Shown one piece after another: positions 44,762 through 53,404 of a stretch of 55,025 nucleotides of DNA. Origin of the DNA: an uncultured Clostridia bacterium. Its GTDB lineage: Bacteria > Bacillota > Clostridia > Christensenellales > Pumilibacteraceae. The number at the start of each line of letters is the position of its first letter. The first letter of the stretch is position 1. Location of the stretch: positions 1-55,025 of the forward strand of contig CANQFK010000010.1 in assembly GCA_947598585.1 (NCBI GenBank), read 5' to 3'. The notes below the pieces were generated by a model. It did not search any database. It was not told the DNA's origin and was given only the letters and a program-made list of their open reading frames with translations. The position numbers and the translations under genes were made by a program.

Positions 44762-46547
44762 GCAGAGAATAAACATAAGCGACACGCGCAATATCAAAGG
44801 CAAAAAGGTGGACAAAAAATTCGTCTTACTCAATCTTCTGAAATATCTCCGACCGTTCATACCGCTTTTGTGCCTCGTGCTTTTCTTTAACGTCGTTTCC
44901 ACCGTACTCAGCCTTGTGGGACCCAAACTTTGCGGGCTTGCGATAGACGAAATAAAGCCGGGAGGCGGTACGGACTTTGACAAAATACTCTTGTATGCGC
45001 TCATTTTAATAGGCGTGTACATACTGTCCGCGCTTTTGGAATATCTTTCGTCGATAGGCATGGCGTACATTTCGCGCGGGACGGTAAAAAAGATGCGTTC
45101 GGATCTGTTCGCGCACCTCGAAAAATTGCCCGTGGGATTTTTCGACGTCAGGCAGGCGGGGGATATAATATCCGTTTTGAGTTACGACATCGATACGGTG
45201 GGCGAATCGCTCGCAAATGACGTCATAATAGTGTTAAAAAGCGTGGTGCTCATCATAGGCTCGCTCGTCATGATGCTTACGATCGCCCCGCTTCTGGTGC
45301 TCGTATTTGCAGTCACCGTGCCCTTGTCGGTGATAATGACGCGGTTTATAGTCCGCCGCGTCCAGCCGCTTTTCCGCGCCCGTTCGGCAAAACTCGGACA
45401 GCTCAACGGCTATGTCGAGGAGATAACGACGGGGCAAAAGACCACGAGAGCGTACGGCTGCGAGGAGAAGATGATAGCCGACTTCGAGGTCAAAAACCGC
45501 GACGCCATAGACGCGTACAGCAAGGCGGAATATTACGGGACCATTTCCGGTCCGTCGGTCGGACTTGTCAACAATATATCGCTCACCCTCGTAAGCGTTT
45601 TCGGCGCGCTCATGTTCATGAACGGCAGTATTTCGCCCGGACAGATTTCGTCGTTTATCCTGTATTCCCGCAAGTTTTCGGGCCCCATCAACGAAATTGC
45701 CAACATAATGGGCGAATTTCAATCGGCGATAGCGGCGGCGGAAAGGGTGTTCAGAGTGCTCGAAGAACCGCCCGAGCCGAGCGATCCCATTGACGCCCGA
45801 GAACTGAAAGACGTTCGCGGCAATGTGAAGATAGAAGATCTGACGTTCGGCTACGACAAGAAAAAGACGATAATCCACGACCTGTCGCTTTCGGTCGAAC
45901 AAGGACAGGTGGTGGCGATAGTGGGGCACACGGGCGCGGGCAAGACGACCATAATAAATCTTTTGATGCGCTTTTACGACCCCGACGGCGGGAAGATCTA
46001 CATAGACGGGCAAGACACGAGGACGCTGACTCGCGCGTCCGTTCGGCGCGCTTTTACCATGGTCTTGCAAGACACCTGGCTGTTTGCGGGCACCGTGTTC
46101 GAAAACATAGCATACGGCGATCCCGACGTCGATCGCGAGGACGTGGAACGCGTCTGCAAGGCGGCAAAGATACATTCGTTCATTACGAGATTGCCGAACG
46201 GATACGACACCGTTCTCAACGAAAACGCCGTAAATATTTCAAAAGGTCAAAAGCAGCTTTTGACGATAGCGCGCGCAATGCTGCTCGACTCGCCCATGCT
46301 CATACTCGACGAGGCGACGTCCAACGTGGATACCCGCACCGAGCAGATAATACAGGACGCAATGAAAGAGTTGATGAAAGGCAAGACGTGCTTTGTCATC
46401 GCGCACAGGCTTTCCACTATAAGAAACGCGGATAAGATATTGGTGATGAGGGACGGCGACGTCGTGGAACAGGGCACTCACGAGTCGTTGATGAGGCTCG
46501 GCGGCTACTACTCCAAGCTGTACTATTCTCAGTTCGAAAGCGAATAA
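44754..46547 (+). CDS. Heterodimeric ABC exporter subunit, catalytic partner
   Basis: 597 residues, with an N-terminal extension of about 25 residues before the first helix. Walker A GHTGAGKTT near residue 390, Walker B MLILDEATSNVD and H-loop IAHRLST are canonical, while the signature is ISKGQ instead of LSGGQ. Combined with the previous subunit's intact signature and broken Walker B, this gives one active and one inactive ATP site, as in BmrCD. Ribosome binding site GGGAGGC inside the upstream gene. A terminator follows. Confidence 0.93.
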   Translation: MPEQRINISDTRNIKGKKVDKKFVLLNLLKYLRPFIPLLCLVLFFNVVSTVLSLVGPKLCGLAIDEIKPGGGTDFDKILLYALILIGVYILSALLEYLSSIGMAYISRGTVKKMRSDLFAHLEKLPVGFFDVRQAGDIISVLSYDIDTVGESLANDVIIVLKSVVLIIGSLVMMLTIAPLLVLVFAVTVPLSVIMTRFIVRRVQPLFRARSAKLGQLNGYVEEITTGQKTTRAYGCEEKMIADFEVKNRDAIDAYSKAEYYGTISGPSVGLVNNISLTLVSVFGALMFMNGSISPGQISSFILYSRKFSGPINEIANIMGEFQSAIAAAERVFRVLEEPPEPSDPIDARELKDVRGNVKIEDLTFGYDKKKTIIHDLSLSVEQGQVVAIVGHTGAGKTTIINLLMRFYDPDGGKIYIDGQDTRTLTRASVRRAFTMVLQDTWLFAGTVFENIAYGDPDVDREDVERVCKAAKIHSFITRLPNGYDTVLNENAVNISKGQKQLLTIARAMLLDSPMLILDEATSNVDTRTEQIIQDAMKELMKGKTCFVIAHRLSTIRNADKILVMRDGDVVEQGTHESLMRLGGYYSKLYYSQFESE

Positions 46548-46565
46548 AAGCAGTCATTACATAGC

Positions 46566-46598
46566 AAAAGGCTTCGGGGATAACTCGAAGTCTTTTTC
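46566..46598 (+). terminator. Terminator after the heterodimeric exporter
   Basis: AAAGGCTTCG, loop, CGAAGTCTTT followed by TT: nine pairs with one G-T and a T-run. Confidence 0.75.
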
Positions 46599-46637
46599 TT
46601 GTCGAAGTAGGTTTGCATTGTTTGAAATGCTGTGATC

Positions 46638-46678
46638 AGTCCAAAGTTCTCCGACGGAAAAGTCCAAAGTTCCCGACG
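46638..46678 (+). repeat. Two direct repeats upstream of the BspA-like gene
   Basis: AGTCCAAAGTTCTCCGACG (46638-46656) and AGTCCAAAGTTCCCGACG (46661-46678), 23 bases apart, about 40 bases before the -35 box. Placement suits an activator site (about two helical turns), but this is inference. Confidence 0.7.
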
Positions 46679-46714
46679 AGCGTTGATGATCCTCACTTTT
46701 TTTGGTAAAAACAG

Positions 46715-46743
46715 TTGACTTTCGGTTCAAAAAGGGCTAATAT
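46715..46743 (+). promoter_or_regulatory. Promoter of the BspA-like lipoprotein gene
   Basis: TTGACT (46715-46720), 17-base spacer, TAATAT (46738-46743); transcription expected near 46750, exactly where the structured leader begins. Confidence 0.65.
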
Positions 46744-46750
46744 TATAAGT

Positions 46751-46880
46751 GCGATACATATTTTAGATAAATCAACGCATACTCTAACGGTAGAGATGCA
46801 TCTATTTCGCATTACATAAAACGTTGATATGTCTAAATGTAAATGTGTCGCAACAAGCGGAATCGAGTATTTTTACAATG
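46751..46880 (+). ncRNA. Structured 5' leader of the BspA-like gene, unassigned
   Basis: GCGATACAT (46751-46759) pairs with ATGTGTCGC (46843-46851), and ATTTTAGATAAATCAACG (46760-46777) pairs with CGTTGATATGTCTAAATGT (46822-46840), with small bulges. Inside, CTCTA ACGG TAGAG (46782-46795) is a hairpin. After it, AAGCGGAA pairs with TTCCGTTT (about 46855-46889). The leader is about 190 bases to the ATG. No known riboswitch class recognised. A regulatory RNA or a stabilising 5' stem are both possible. Confidence 0.5.
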
Positions 46881-46941
46881 TCGTTCCGTTTGGGGCGGCA
46901 TTTTTGTATCCGAAAATTTTTATGAAAAGGAGAAATGAAAG

Positions 46942-49605
46942 ATGAAAAAAAGGGTACTTTTGATCGCGATCATGCTTGTGTGCATACTTGCGCTTGCAGT
47001 TGCATGCAACGGCGGTCATACACATAACTTTTCGGACGAGTGGTCAAAAGACGGAACGGGTCATTGGCACAAGTGCGAAAGTTGCGATGAGATAACGGAT
47101 AAGGCGCCGCACAATTACGGCGATGACGATATATGCGACGATTGCGGATATAAAAAAGGTAGTAGCGTCACTCCGCCCGAGCACAAACACGAATTTTCAA
47201 ACGAGTGGACAAAAGACGAAACGAGCCATTGGCACAAGTGCGAAAGTTGTGATGAGATAACGGGCAAGGCGCCGCATAACTACGGCGATGACGATATATG
47301 CGACGACTGCGAATATAAAAAAGGTAGTAGCGTCACTCCGCCCGAGCACAAACACGAATTTTCAAATGAGTGGACAAAAGACGAAACGAGCCATTGGCAC
47401 AAATGCGAAAGTTGCGATGAAATAACGGGCAAGGCGCCGCACAATTACGGCGATGACGATATTTGTGACGATTGTGGATATAAAAAAGAAAGTAGCGTTA
47501 CTCCGCCCGAGCACAAACACGAATTTTCAAATGAGTGGACAAACGACGGAACGGGACATTGGCACAAGTGCGAAAGTTGCGATGAGATAACGGATAAGGC
47601 GCCGCACAATTACGGTGACGACAACATTTGCGACGATTGTGAATATAAAAAGCCGTCCGAAGGCTTGGCATACGAATATGACAAGGGAACGGATTCTTAT
47701 ATAGTAACAGGTATAGGTTCATGTAACGATAACGAAATTGTGATACCCGGTACTTATGATAATAAGCCCGTAATAAGCATAGGTGAACGATCATTCGAAG
47801 GTTGCGAAAACTTAACAAGCATAGAGATCCCGAACAGCGTAACGAGCATAGGAAATAACGCATTCAGTGGTTGCAGCAACTTAACAAGCATAGTTATCCC
47901 GAATAGCGTAACGAATATAGGAGATAGCGCGTTTAGTGGTTGCCGAAGTTTAACAAGCATAATTATCCCGAACAGCGTAACGAGCATAGGTTATTGGGCA
48001 TTCCTGAATTGCACCAATTTAGCAAGCATAGAGATCCCGAATAGCGTAACAAGCATAGGGTATAGAGCGTTCTATGATTGCGATAGCTTGAAATATAATA
48101 CATATAACAATGCAAAGTACTTGGGCAATAAAGATAATCAGTATTTGGTGTTGGTAAAAGCCGAAAACAAAGAAATAACCGAATGTAAGATAAACGAAAA
48201 AACCAAATTTATTTTGAATAGCGCTTTCTATGGTTGCAGTAGCATAACAAGCATAGAAATTCCGAACAGCGTAACGAGCATAGGAGATGACGCATTCAGT
48301 GGTTGCAGTGGTTTAACAAGCATAGAGATCCCGAACAGCGTAACGAGCATAGGGTGGTATGCGTTCAGTGGTTGCACTAATTTAACAAGTATAGAGATCC
48401 CGAACAGCGTAACGAGCATAGGGAATAGCGCGTTTAATGGTTGCGATAGCTTGAAATATAATATATATAACAATGCAAAGTACTTGGGTAATAAAGATGA
48501 TCCGTATTTGGTGTTGGTAAAAGCCGATAACAAAGAAATTACCGAATGTGAGATAAACGAAAAAGCTAAATTTATTTTGAATAGCGCGTTTAATGGTTGC
48601 AGTAGCTTAACAAGCATAGAGATCCCGAGTTGCGTAACATACATAGGGTATAGCGCTTTCTATGGTTGCGATAGCTTACAAAGCGTAACATTTGAAGGCG
48701 AGAGTCAGTTGCAAAGCATAGGAGATGACGCGTTCAAGGATTGCAGTAGTTTAATAAGCATAGAGATTCCAAATAGTGTAACAAGCATAGGAGATGGCGC
48801 ATTCAGTGGTTGCACTAATTTAACAAGCATAGAGATCCCGAACAGTGTAACAAGCGTAGGGCTGCTGGCATTCTATAATTGCAGTAGCATAACAAGCATA
48901 GAAATTCCAAATAGCGTAACGAGCATAGGAGATTACGCATTCAGTGATTGCGAAAGCTTAACAAGCATAGAGATCCCGAACAGCGTAACGAGCATAGGAG
49001 AATACACATTCTATGATTGCACTAATTTAACAAGCATAGTAATTCCGAACAGCGTAACGAGCATAGAGTGGTATGCGTTCAGTGGTTGCAGTAGATTACA
49101 GAATGTATACTTTCAAGGAACAATAGAGGAATGGTGCAAAATAGACTTTAAAAATGAAAAGTCCAATCCATTAAGTAATGGAGCAAAGTTATATATAGAG
49201 GGAAGAGAAGTAAATGAACTTTCATTGCCCGAAGGCGTAACGGAAATTAAGGATTGGACGTTCTATTGTTGCACTAATTTAACAAGCATAGAGATCCCGA
49301 ACAGTGTAACGAGCATAGGAGATTACGCGTTCAGTGGTTGCGATAACTTAAAGAGTGTAATTATTGGAAACAGCGTAACGAGCATAGGGAGAAGCGCATT
49401 CTATGGTTGCAGTAACTTAACGAGTGTATATTATCACGGCACGGCGGAAGAATGGAACGGAATAGAAATAGATGATTACAATGATGATCTTCTTTCCGCG
49501 ACGCGTTACTATTATTCGGCAAATGATCCGCGACAGGAGCCGAATTATGATCCCGATCTACATTATTGGTACCGCGACGGCGACGAGATAAAGATATGGG
49601 AATAA
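46942..49605 (+). CDS. BspA-type leucine-rich-repeat lipoprotein with four Cys/His modules
   Basis: 887 residues. Signal peptide with lipobox AVAC (C22). Residues about 26-235 hold four copies of a 55-residue module (165-bp period exactly: 47038, 47203, 47368, 47533) with pattern W-x-x-D-x-x-x-HWHKCESCDEI then HNYGDD-CDDCGY, two CxxC pairs and several His per copy, so metal binding is plausible. From residue 260 to 860 come BspA-like (LRR_5) repeats of about 23 residues with core SIEIPNSVTSIG-AFSGC. A 363-bp internal duplication copies the YNNAKYLGNK block (48088 and 48451). BspA relatives bind host proteins or other bacteria. Ribosome binding site AAAGGAG; ATG at 46934 is a weaker alternative start. 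Confidence 0.9.
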   Translation: MKKRVLLIAIMLVCILALAVACNGGHTHNFSDEWSKDGTGHWHKCESCDEITDKAPHNYGDDDICDDCGYKKGSSVTPPEHKHEFSNEWTKDETSHWHKCESCDEITGKAPHNYGDDDICDDCEYKKGSSVTPPEHKHEFSNEWTKDETSHWHKCESCDEITGKAPHNYGDDDICDDCGYKKESSVTPPEHKHEFSNEWTNDGTGHWHKCESCDEITDKAPHNYGDDNICDDCEYKKPSEGLAYEYDKGTDSYIVTGIGSCNDNEIVIPGTYDNKPVISIGERSFEGCENLTSIEIPNSVTSIGNNAFSGCSNLTSIVIPNSVTNIGDSAFSGCRSLTSIIIPNSVTSIGYWAFLNCTNLASIEIPNSVTSIGYRAFYDCDSLKYNTYNNAKYLGNKDNQYLVLVKAENKEITECKINEKTKFILNSAFYGCSSITSIEIPNSVTSIGDDAFSGCSGLTSIEIPNSVTSIGWYAFSGCTNLTSIEIPNSVTSIGNSAFNGCDSLKYNIYNNAKYLGNKDDPYLVLVKADNKEITECEINEKAKFILNSAFNGCSSLTSIEIPSCVTYIGYSAFYGCDSLQSVTFEGESQLQSIGDDAFKDCSSLISIEIPNSVTSIGDGAFSGCTNLTSIEIPNSVTSVGLLAFYNCSSITSIEIPNSVTSIGDYAFSDCESLTSIEIPNSVTSIGEYTFYDCTNLTSIVIPNSVTSIEWYAFSGCSRLQNVYFQGTIEEWCKIDFKNEKSNPLSNGAKLYIEGREVNELSLPEGVTEIKDWTFYCCTNLTSIEIPNSVTSIGDYAFSGCDNLKSVIIGNSVTSIGRSAFYGCSNLTSVYYHGTAEEWNGIEIDDYNDDLLSATRYYYSANDPRQEPNYDPDLHYWYRDGDEIKIWE

Positions 49606-49657
49606 TTATAACGGTCATTTGACTTTTATCGATCAGCTCAAATTTAAGACAAGGAAA

Positions 49658-49690
49658 GTAAAGGCGGCAAATTTGCCGTCTTTACTTTTG
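49658..49690. terminator. Bidirectional terminator between BspA-like and FolT-like genes
   Basis: GTAAAG-G-CGGCAAA / TTTGCCG-T-CTTTAC, a near-perfect palindrome (one G-T) followed by TTTT. Confidence 0.85.
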
Positions 49691-49711
49691 ACGCACGAAG
49701 ATGTCTTTCGA

Positions 49712-50677
49712 TTATTGTTCTTTTATGTTCCGTTTCAGTTGCATACGATCGATGATAGGCAGCAGGAGCAGGCAAAGCAAGTAATTGACGGCGATTATGA
49801 TCATCTGAGGCGATCGTATAGTTACGAGGTAGGTGAAAAAACTCATTGTGTCGTTGTATCCGTACAAGAAGTACAGAGCCAAAGATCCTATACCCATGGT
49901 GCATATTACGAGCGAAACGAGCATGCCTATGAGCAGTTTGAGCCAATCGTGCTTACCTTTGAAGAATTTGAAGATGAGCGCGGGTGCGAGCGGGAACAAT
50001 GCGTTTGAAAGCATGGTAAGGGGATTGACCGCGCCGCCGACGGCTATGGTCAGTTGCCCCAATACGTCGCTTATCAGCGCAGTAAGCACGCCGCCTATCG
50101 GCCCGAGAACTATTCCCGAAAGTACCCAGGGGATATATACGAAAGACAAACGCATGTTGGGTATGATAACTATCGACGAAACGGCGTTGCCTATAAGTTT
50201 GAATATGACGCCGAGAGCGACGAATGTCGCGGCGTAGGTCAGATATCTTGTGCTGCGGCGTGCGTCGGTATTTGCGTCGTACACCTTTATGATGTTAAGA
50301 CAGATCAGCAGTACAGCCATTACGCCTATCGTGACCATATAAATTATGTTGTTTGCGAGATTGCTCTTGTTTATCTGCGAGCCGAAGTAGGCTATAAGGA
50401 TCACGGCTATCTCGCCCGTCAGAACGTCGAGGATTATCTTGACGATCAGCCGTTCGTGCCTTGTAAAGAACACGGCGACGGCGCTTATCGCGACGGACAG
50501 CGCTATAAGCAGCGCGATCGTGATGACGGCGTTTTCGGTCATCAGCATGATGCCGAGAGCAAAAACGCCCAGTGCCAAAAAAGAAACAAAAATCAGCGCG
50601 ATGGTCTTACCGATAAGTGCCCGATCGCGCTGTTTGCAAACTTTCGGAGTTGCAATTTCCTGTTGAGATCTACTCAA
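49712..50677 (-). CDS. FolT-like ECF substrate-binding protein with N-terminal membrane extension
   Basis: About 321 residues. The C-terminal 175 residues match the folate S component: RYLTYAATFVALGVIFKLIGN, SIVIIPNMRLSFVYIPWVLSGIVLGPIGG and LISDVLGQLTIAVGG. Normal FolT has about 170 residues; here another 145 residues with some four to five helices precede it. It should couple to EcfA1A2T. The start: GGAGGG is followed eight bases later by TTG at 50677, while the ATG at 50692 contains that GGAGGG and has no site before it, so TTG is preferred. Confidence 0.8.
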   Translation of the reverse strand: MSRSQQEIATPKVCKQRDRALIGKTIALIFVSFLALGVFALGIMLMTENAVITIALLIALSVAISAVAVFFTRHERLIVKIILDVLTGEIAVILIAYFGSQINKSNLANNIIYMVTIGVMAVLLICLNIIKVYDANTDARRSTRYLTYAATFVALGVIFKLIGNAVSSIVIIPNMRLSFVYIPWVLSGIVLGPIGGVLTALISDVLGQLTIAVGGAVNPLTMLSNALFPLAPALIFKFFKGKHDWLKLLIGMLVSLVICTMGIGSLALYFLYGYNDTMSFFTYLVTIRSPQMIIIAVNYLLCLLLLPIIDRMQLKRNIKEQ

Positions 50678-50710
50678 TGTTGGGCCCTCCATGGATTAAA
50701 TTGTAAAGCG

Positions 50711-50739
50711 ATTATATCATTAAATTCCTATAAAATCAA
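50711..50739 (-). promoter_or_regulatory. Promoter of the FolT-like gene
   Basis: Minus strand: TTGATT (50739-50734), 17-base spacer, TATAAT (50716-50711). It overlaps the last codons of the SpoVB gene. Confidence 0.75.
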
Positions 50740-52229
50740 GCGTTATCGGCTCGTTTTTCTTTTTTGTTGAAAAAATATTCCGTTTTGAGGGTGCCGAACA
50801 AAAAGCAGCCCGCGACCATGAACGAAACGCCCGCGCCCGCGCATATCGCGAGGCGGAAGAACATGGATAGCGGCAGAATATCAAACAGCCATTTTATAGC
50901 GAAATATGCGGGGATCATGAGCGCGACGGTCTTTATCGTCACCACGATGAAGTCGAGCCTGAATTTCGCTATTTTGCGCATGGCGATTATATTCAGGACG
51001 GACGACAGGGTAAAACTCAGCCCCATGCCGACAGCGAGCATTTCGATCGTGAATTTGTCGCCGAGAATGAAGATAAAGCCAAAGAGCGTCGCCGAGCCTA
51101 TCAGATAGTTGACAAACGCTTTCAGTTCGAGTTCGAGCGAGTTCATCATGGAAGAGGTGATGTTTTCGAGCGCAATGGGCGCCATGAGCCATGCCGAAAA
51201 TGCGAGGAATTTGCCCGCGTCGTTATTGTCATACAAAAATTCGCCTATGGGAGTTCCGAGGGCGGCAAACAGCGGAATGAATATCCCGCCGAGAACTATC
51301 GCCGTTGAAATGGCGCGATCGATCTGCATTTTTACGCTGCTATCGTTTTTTACCGCCACCGCCCTCGACAGCGTGGGGATCATGACGAACGCCATGGAGC
51401 CCACAAAGGTCAACGGGATATACAAAAGAGGCAACGCCATGCCTACGCTGTATCCGTATATATACATTGCTTCGCCGTTGGTCTTTCCCAGCCTCATCAA
51501 TATAAACGGGACGGCGATGCTCGTCAGCGAGGCGATGACGCTGCTTGCCGCGCGGGATAGCGTTACGGGCGCGCTGTCGCGCAGCAACGGACGGATCTCG
51601 CCCTTTGGATCCATCAATTTTCCGCCCGATCTCAGATACACCGCGGTACAAGCCGCGGCGCTTATCAGGCAGGCGAGCGACATTGACAGCGCGGTGGAGA
51701 ATATCTTGTCGAAGCCGAAAACGAACAGCAGTATACATATCACTATGCGACTTATCTGCTCTATAAGTTCGAGTATGCTTACGACGGTATACTTTTGCCT
51801 GCCCCAAAGGTTGCCGCGAAAAGCCGAGTACACCGCGGAAAAGAGCAGAGCGGGCAGCATAAACAGCACTATTTTCATGCTGAGCGGGTCGGCGAACATT
51901 TCGGCTATGAATTTGCGAAATACGACGATGATCGCTATTACGGCGAGGGATACGATCGTGCCGAGAATGAGCGCGGCGGTGGATATCGTGTATTCCTCGC
52001 AAAGGTCGTTTTCGGCGCGGCACTTTGCCGTTCGTTTGCTCACCATAAGCGGAATGCCGCTCGTTATGAGAGTGAGCAGCACCATAAAAAAAGAAAAAGC
52101 CACCTGGTAGATCCCGAGCGAAGTCGCTCCGAGTTCGCGGGATAAATATATCTTGAATACAAAACCGAGAAGTCGCTCGATAAACGTAAAAGCCGAAAGG
52201 GTAAAGATTGACCTTATAATAGTTTTCAT
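50736..52229 (-). CDS. SpoVB-type flippase (MOP superfamily)
   Basis: 497 residues, about 14 membrane helices. Opens with SIFTLSAFTFIERLLGFVFK and carries ELGATSLGIYQVAFSFFMV and FSAVYSAFRGNLWGRQKY, typical of the SpoVB/MurJ-like polysaccharide flippase group. SpoVB moves lipid-linked peptidoglycan precursors for the spore cortex; paralogues act in vegetative cells. ATG at 52229 lies seven bases after a CATAAT (52242-52237) and has no ribosome binding site, though no good -35 is seen. The stop lies inside the FolT-like promoter. Confidence 0.85.
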   Translation of the reverse strand: MKTIIRSIFTLSAFTFIERLLGFVFKIYLSRELGATSLGIYQVAFSFFMVLLTLITSGIPLMVSKRTAKCRAENDLCEEYTISTAALILGTIVSLAVIAIIVVFRKFIAEMFADPLSMKIVLFMLPALLFSAVYSAFRGNLWGRQKYTVVSILELIEQISRIVICILLFVFGFDKIFSTALSMSLACLISAAACTAVYLRSGGKLMDPKGEIRPLLRDSAPVTLSRAASSVIASLTSIAVPFILMRLGKTNGEAMYIYGYSVGMALPLLYIPLTFVGSMAFVMIPTLSRAVAVKNDSSVKMQIDRAISTAIVLGGIFIPLFAALGTPIGEFLYDNNDAGKFLAFSAWLMAPIALENITSSMMNSLELELKAFVNYLIGSATLFGFIFILGDKFTIEMLAVGMGLSFTLSSVLNIIAMRKIAKFRLDFIVVTIKTVALMIPAYFAIKWLFDILPLSMFFRLAICAGAGVSFMVAGCFLFGTLKTEYFFNKKEKRADNA

Positions 52230-52298
52230 GCTTTACATTATGCTTTTCCGACCGAAATAATGAGGATTTGCTCAAAATAGACGTTCATGCGCGTACTA

Positions 52299-52327
52299 TT
52301 GACATTTTTCGTGCGGCATGATACAAT
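52299..52327 (+). promoter_or_regulatory. Promoter of the lipoprotein-ogt pair
   Basis: TTGACA (52299-52304), 17-base spacer, TACAAT (52322-52327), then GGAGG (52335-52339) and ATG at 52346. Confidence 0.85.
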
Positions 52328-52345
52328 CTATACAACGGAGGCTGT

Positions 52346-53404
52346 ATGAAAAACATAAAGTATGTTATCGTATTGTTTTGTTTGTTGTGCGCGTTCCCCT
52401 TTGTCGCTTGCACGGGAAAAGCCGACATTATCGTTTCGAGCAAGTTCGAGCATGTCAATTGGTGGATAAGCGACAAGTCGGCGACGGTGGGCGAAGAAGT
52501 ACGGATCGCCGTATCCGCCGCCGAGGGCTACGACGGCTCGATAGACGTGTATGTGAACGGCAAACAGATCGAAAGGTCGGGCGGCTACTACACGTTCAAA
52601 GCCGAAAAGACAAACAGAGTGGAGATCGGCGGTGAAATTTACAGAGTGATAGAAAAAGTGGAGTTCATGCACCATGTTTTGTACAAGGAGCAGGACTTTG
52701 CCGCAATGAACGACAGCATTACGGTCTATTACGCCACGGGAGATGTCGAGGTCGTGAGCGATTACGAGGTGGACGAATATCCTCGCGAGGTGGGCGAAAA
52801 GAAAGTACTGATAACCTTTATCGGTGGCGATCACGAGTACGGACGATTGGCGGATATAAAGGTCGTCGACAAGGACGAATATCTTCAATACGTCAAGGAT
52901 ACCTTTTTGCAGGCGGTGGACAGGGACGAAGTACAGTCGTTTTTGTCGACAGACACCTTACGAACGATCTATCAACAAGACGAGCTTTTTTATTATGAGG
53001 ACGGATCCTCCAAGGTCTGGATCATGCCGGGCGTTTACGGATATGTGCTTAGCGAAAACGAGCGCGTAAAACGTCATTTCGCGAGTTTTGACGAGGCTGT
53101 AACGGCGCTTAAAGACCATTTGTCCCCCGATATCGCGATAAAGGGATCGGCGGCGGAAACTTACAAGAATATCATCGATTCTATATCTTCGGCGGAGATA
53201 GGAACGGACGATCACGGCAACGTCGTTCTGTCCGTGATCAAGAGCGACGCTGTGGCGGGGCAAAGGACGGTGCGTTATACGCTGGACAATTCCCTTTTTT
53301 ATATCATTTCGATAGCGGACGGCAAGTCGAACGCGAGCATTATCCCCAACGGCGAATACAACGTCGAACTTCCGAACGACGTCGAGTGGGAAGTCGATGA
53401 ATAG
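52346..53404 (+). CDS. Lipoprotein of unknown function
   Basis: 352 residues. Signal peptide with lipobox FVAC, C22 lipidated. The mature part begins with a beta-rich region of about 150 residues holding VGEEVRIAVSAAEGYDGSIDVYVNGK, which looks like one Ig-like domain, and a similar strand pattern near residues 105-170 (bacterial Ig-like group, not certain), then a mixed alpha/beta part. No enzyme motif. Overlaps the ogt start by eight bases, so the two are expressed together. Confidence 0.75.
   Translation: MKNIKYVIVLFCLLCAFPFVACTGKADIIVSSKFEHVNWWISDKSATVGEEVRIAVSAAEGYDGSIDVYVNGKQIERSGGYYTFKAEKTNRVEIGGEIYRVIEKVEFMHHVLYKEQDFAAMNDSITVYYATGDVEVVSDYEVDEYPREVGEKKVLITFIGGDHEYGRLADIKVVDKDEYLQYVKDTFLQAVDRDEVQSFLSTDTLRTIYQQDELFYYEDGSSKVWIMPGVYGYVLSENERVKRHFASFDEAVTALKDHLSPDIAIKGSAAETYKNIIDSISSAEIGTDDHGNVVLSVIKSDAVAGQRTVRYTLDNSLFYIISIADGKSNASIIPNGEYNVELPNDVEWEVDE

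Noticed and set aside
47020..49450. Many near-identical repeats that could look like a CRISPR array
   Set aside because: Periods of 165 and about 69 bp are multiples of three within one open frame; they are protein repeats.
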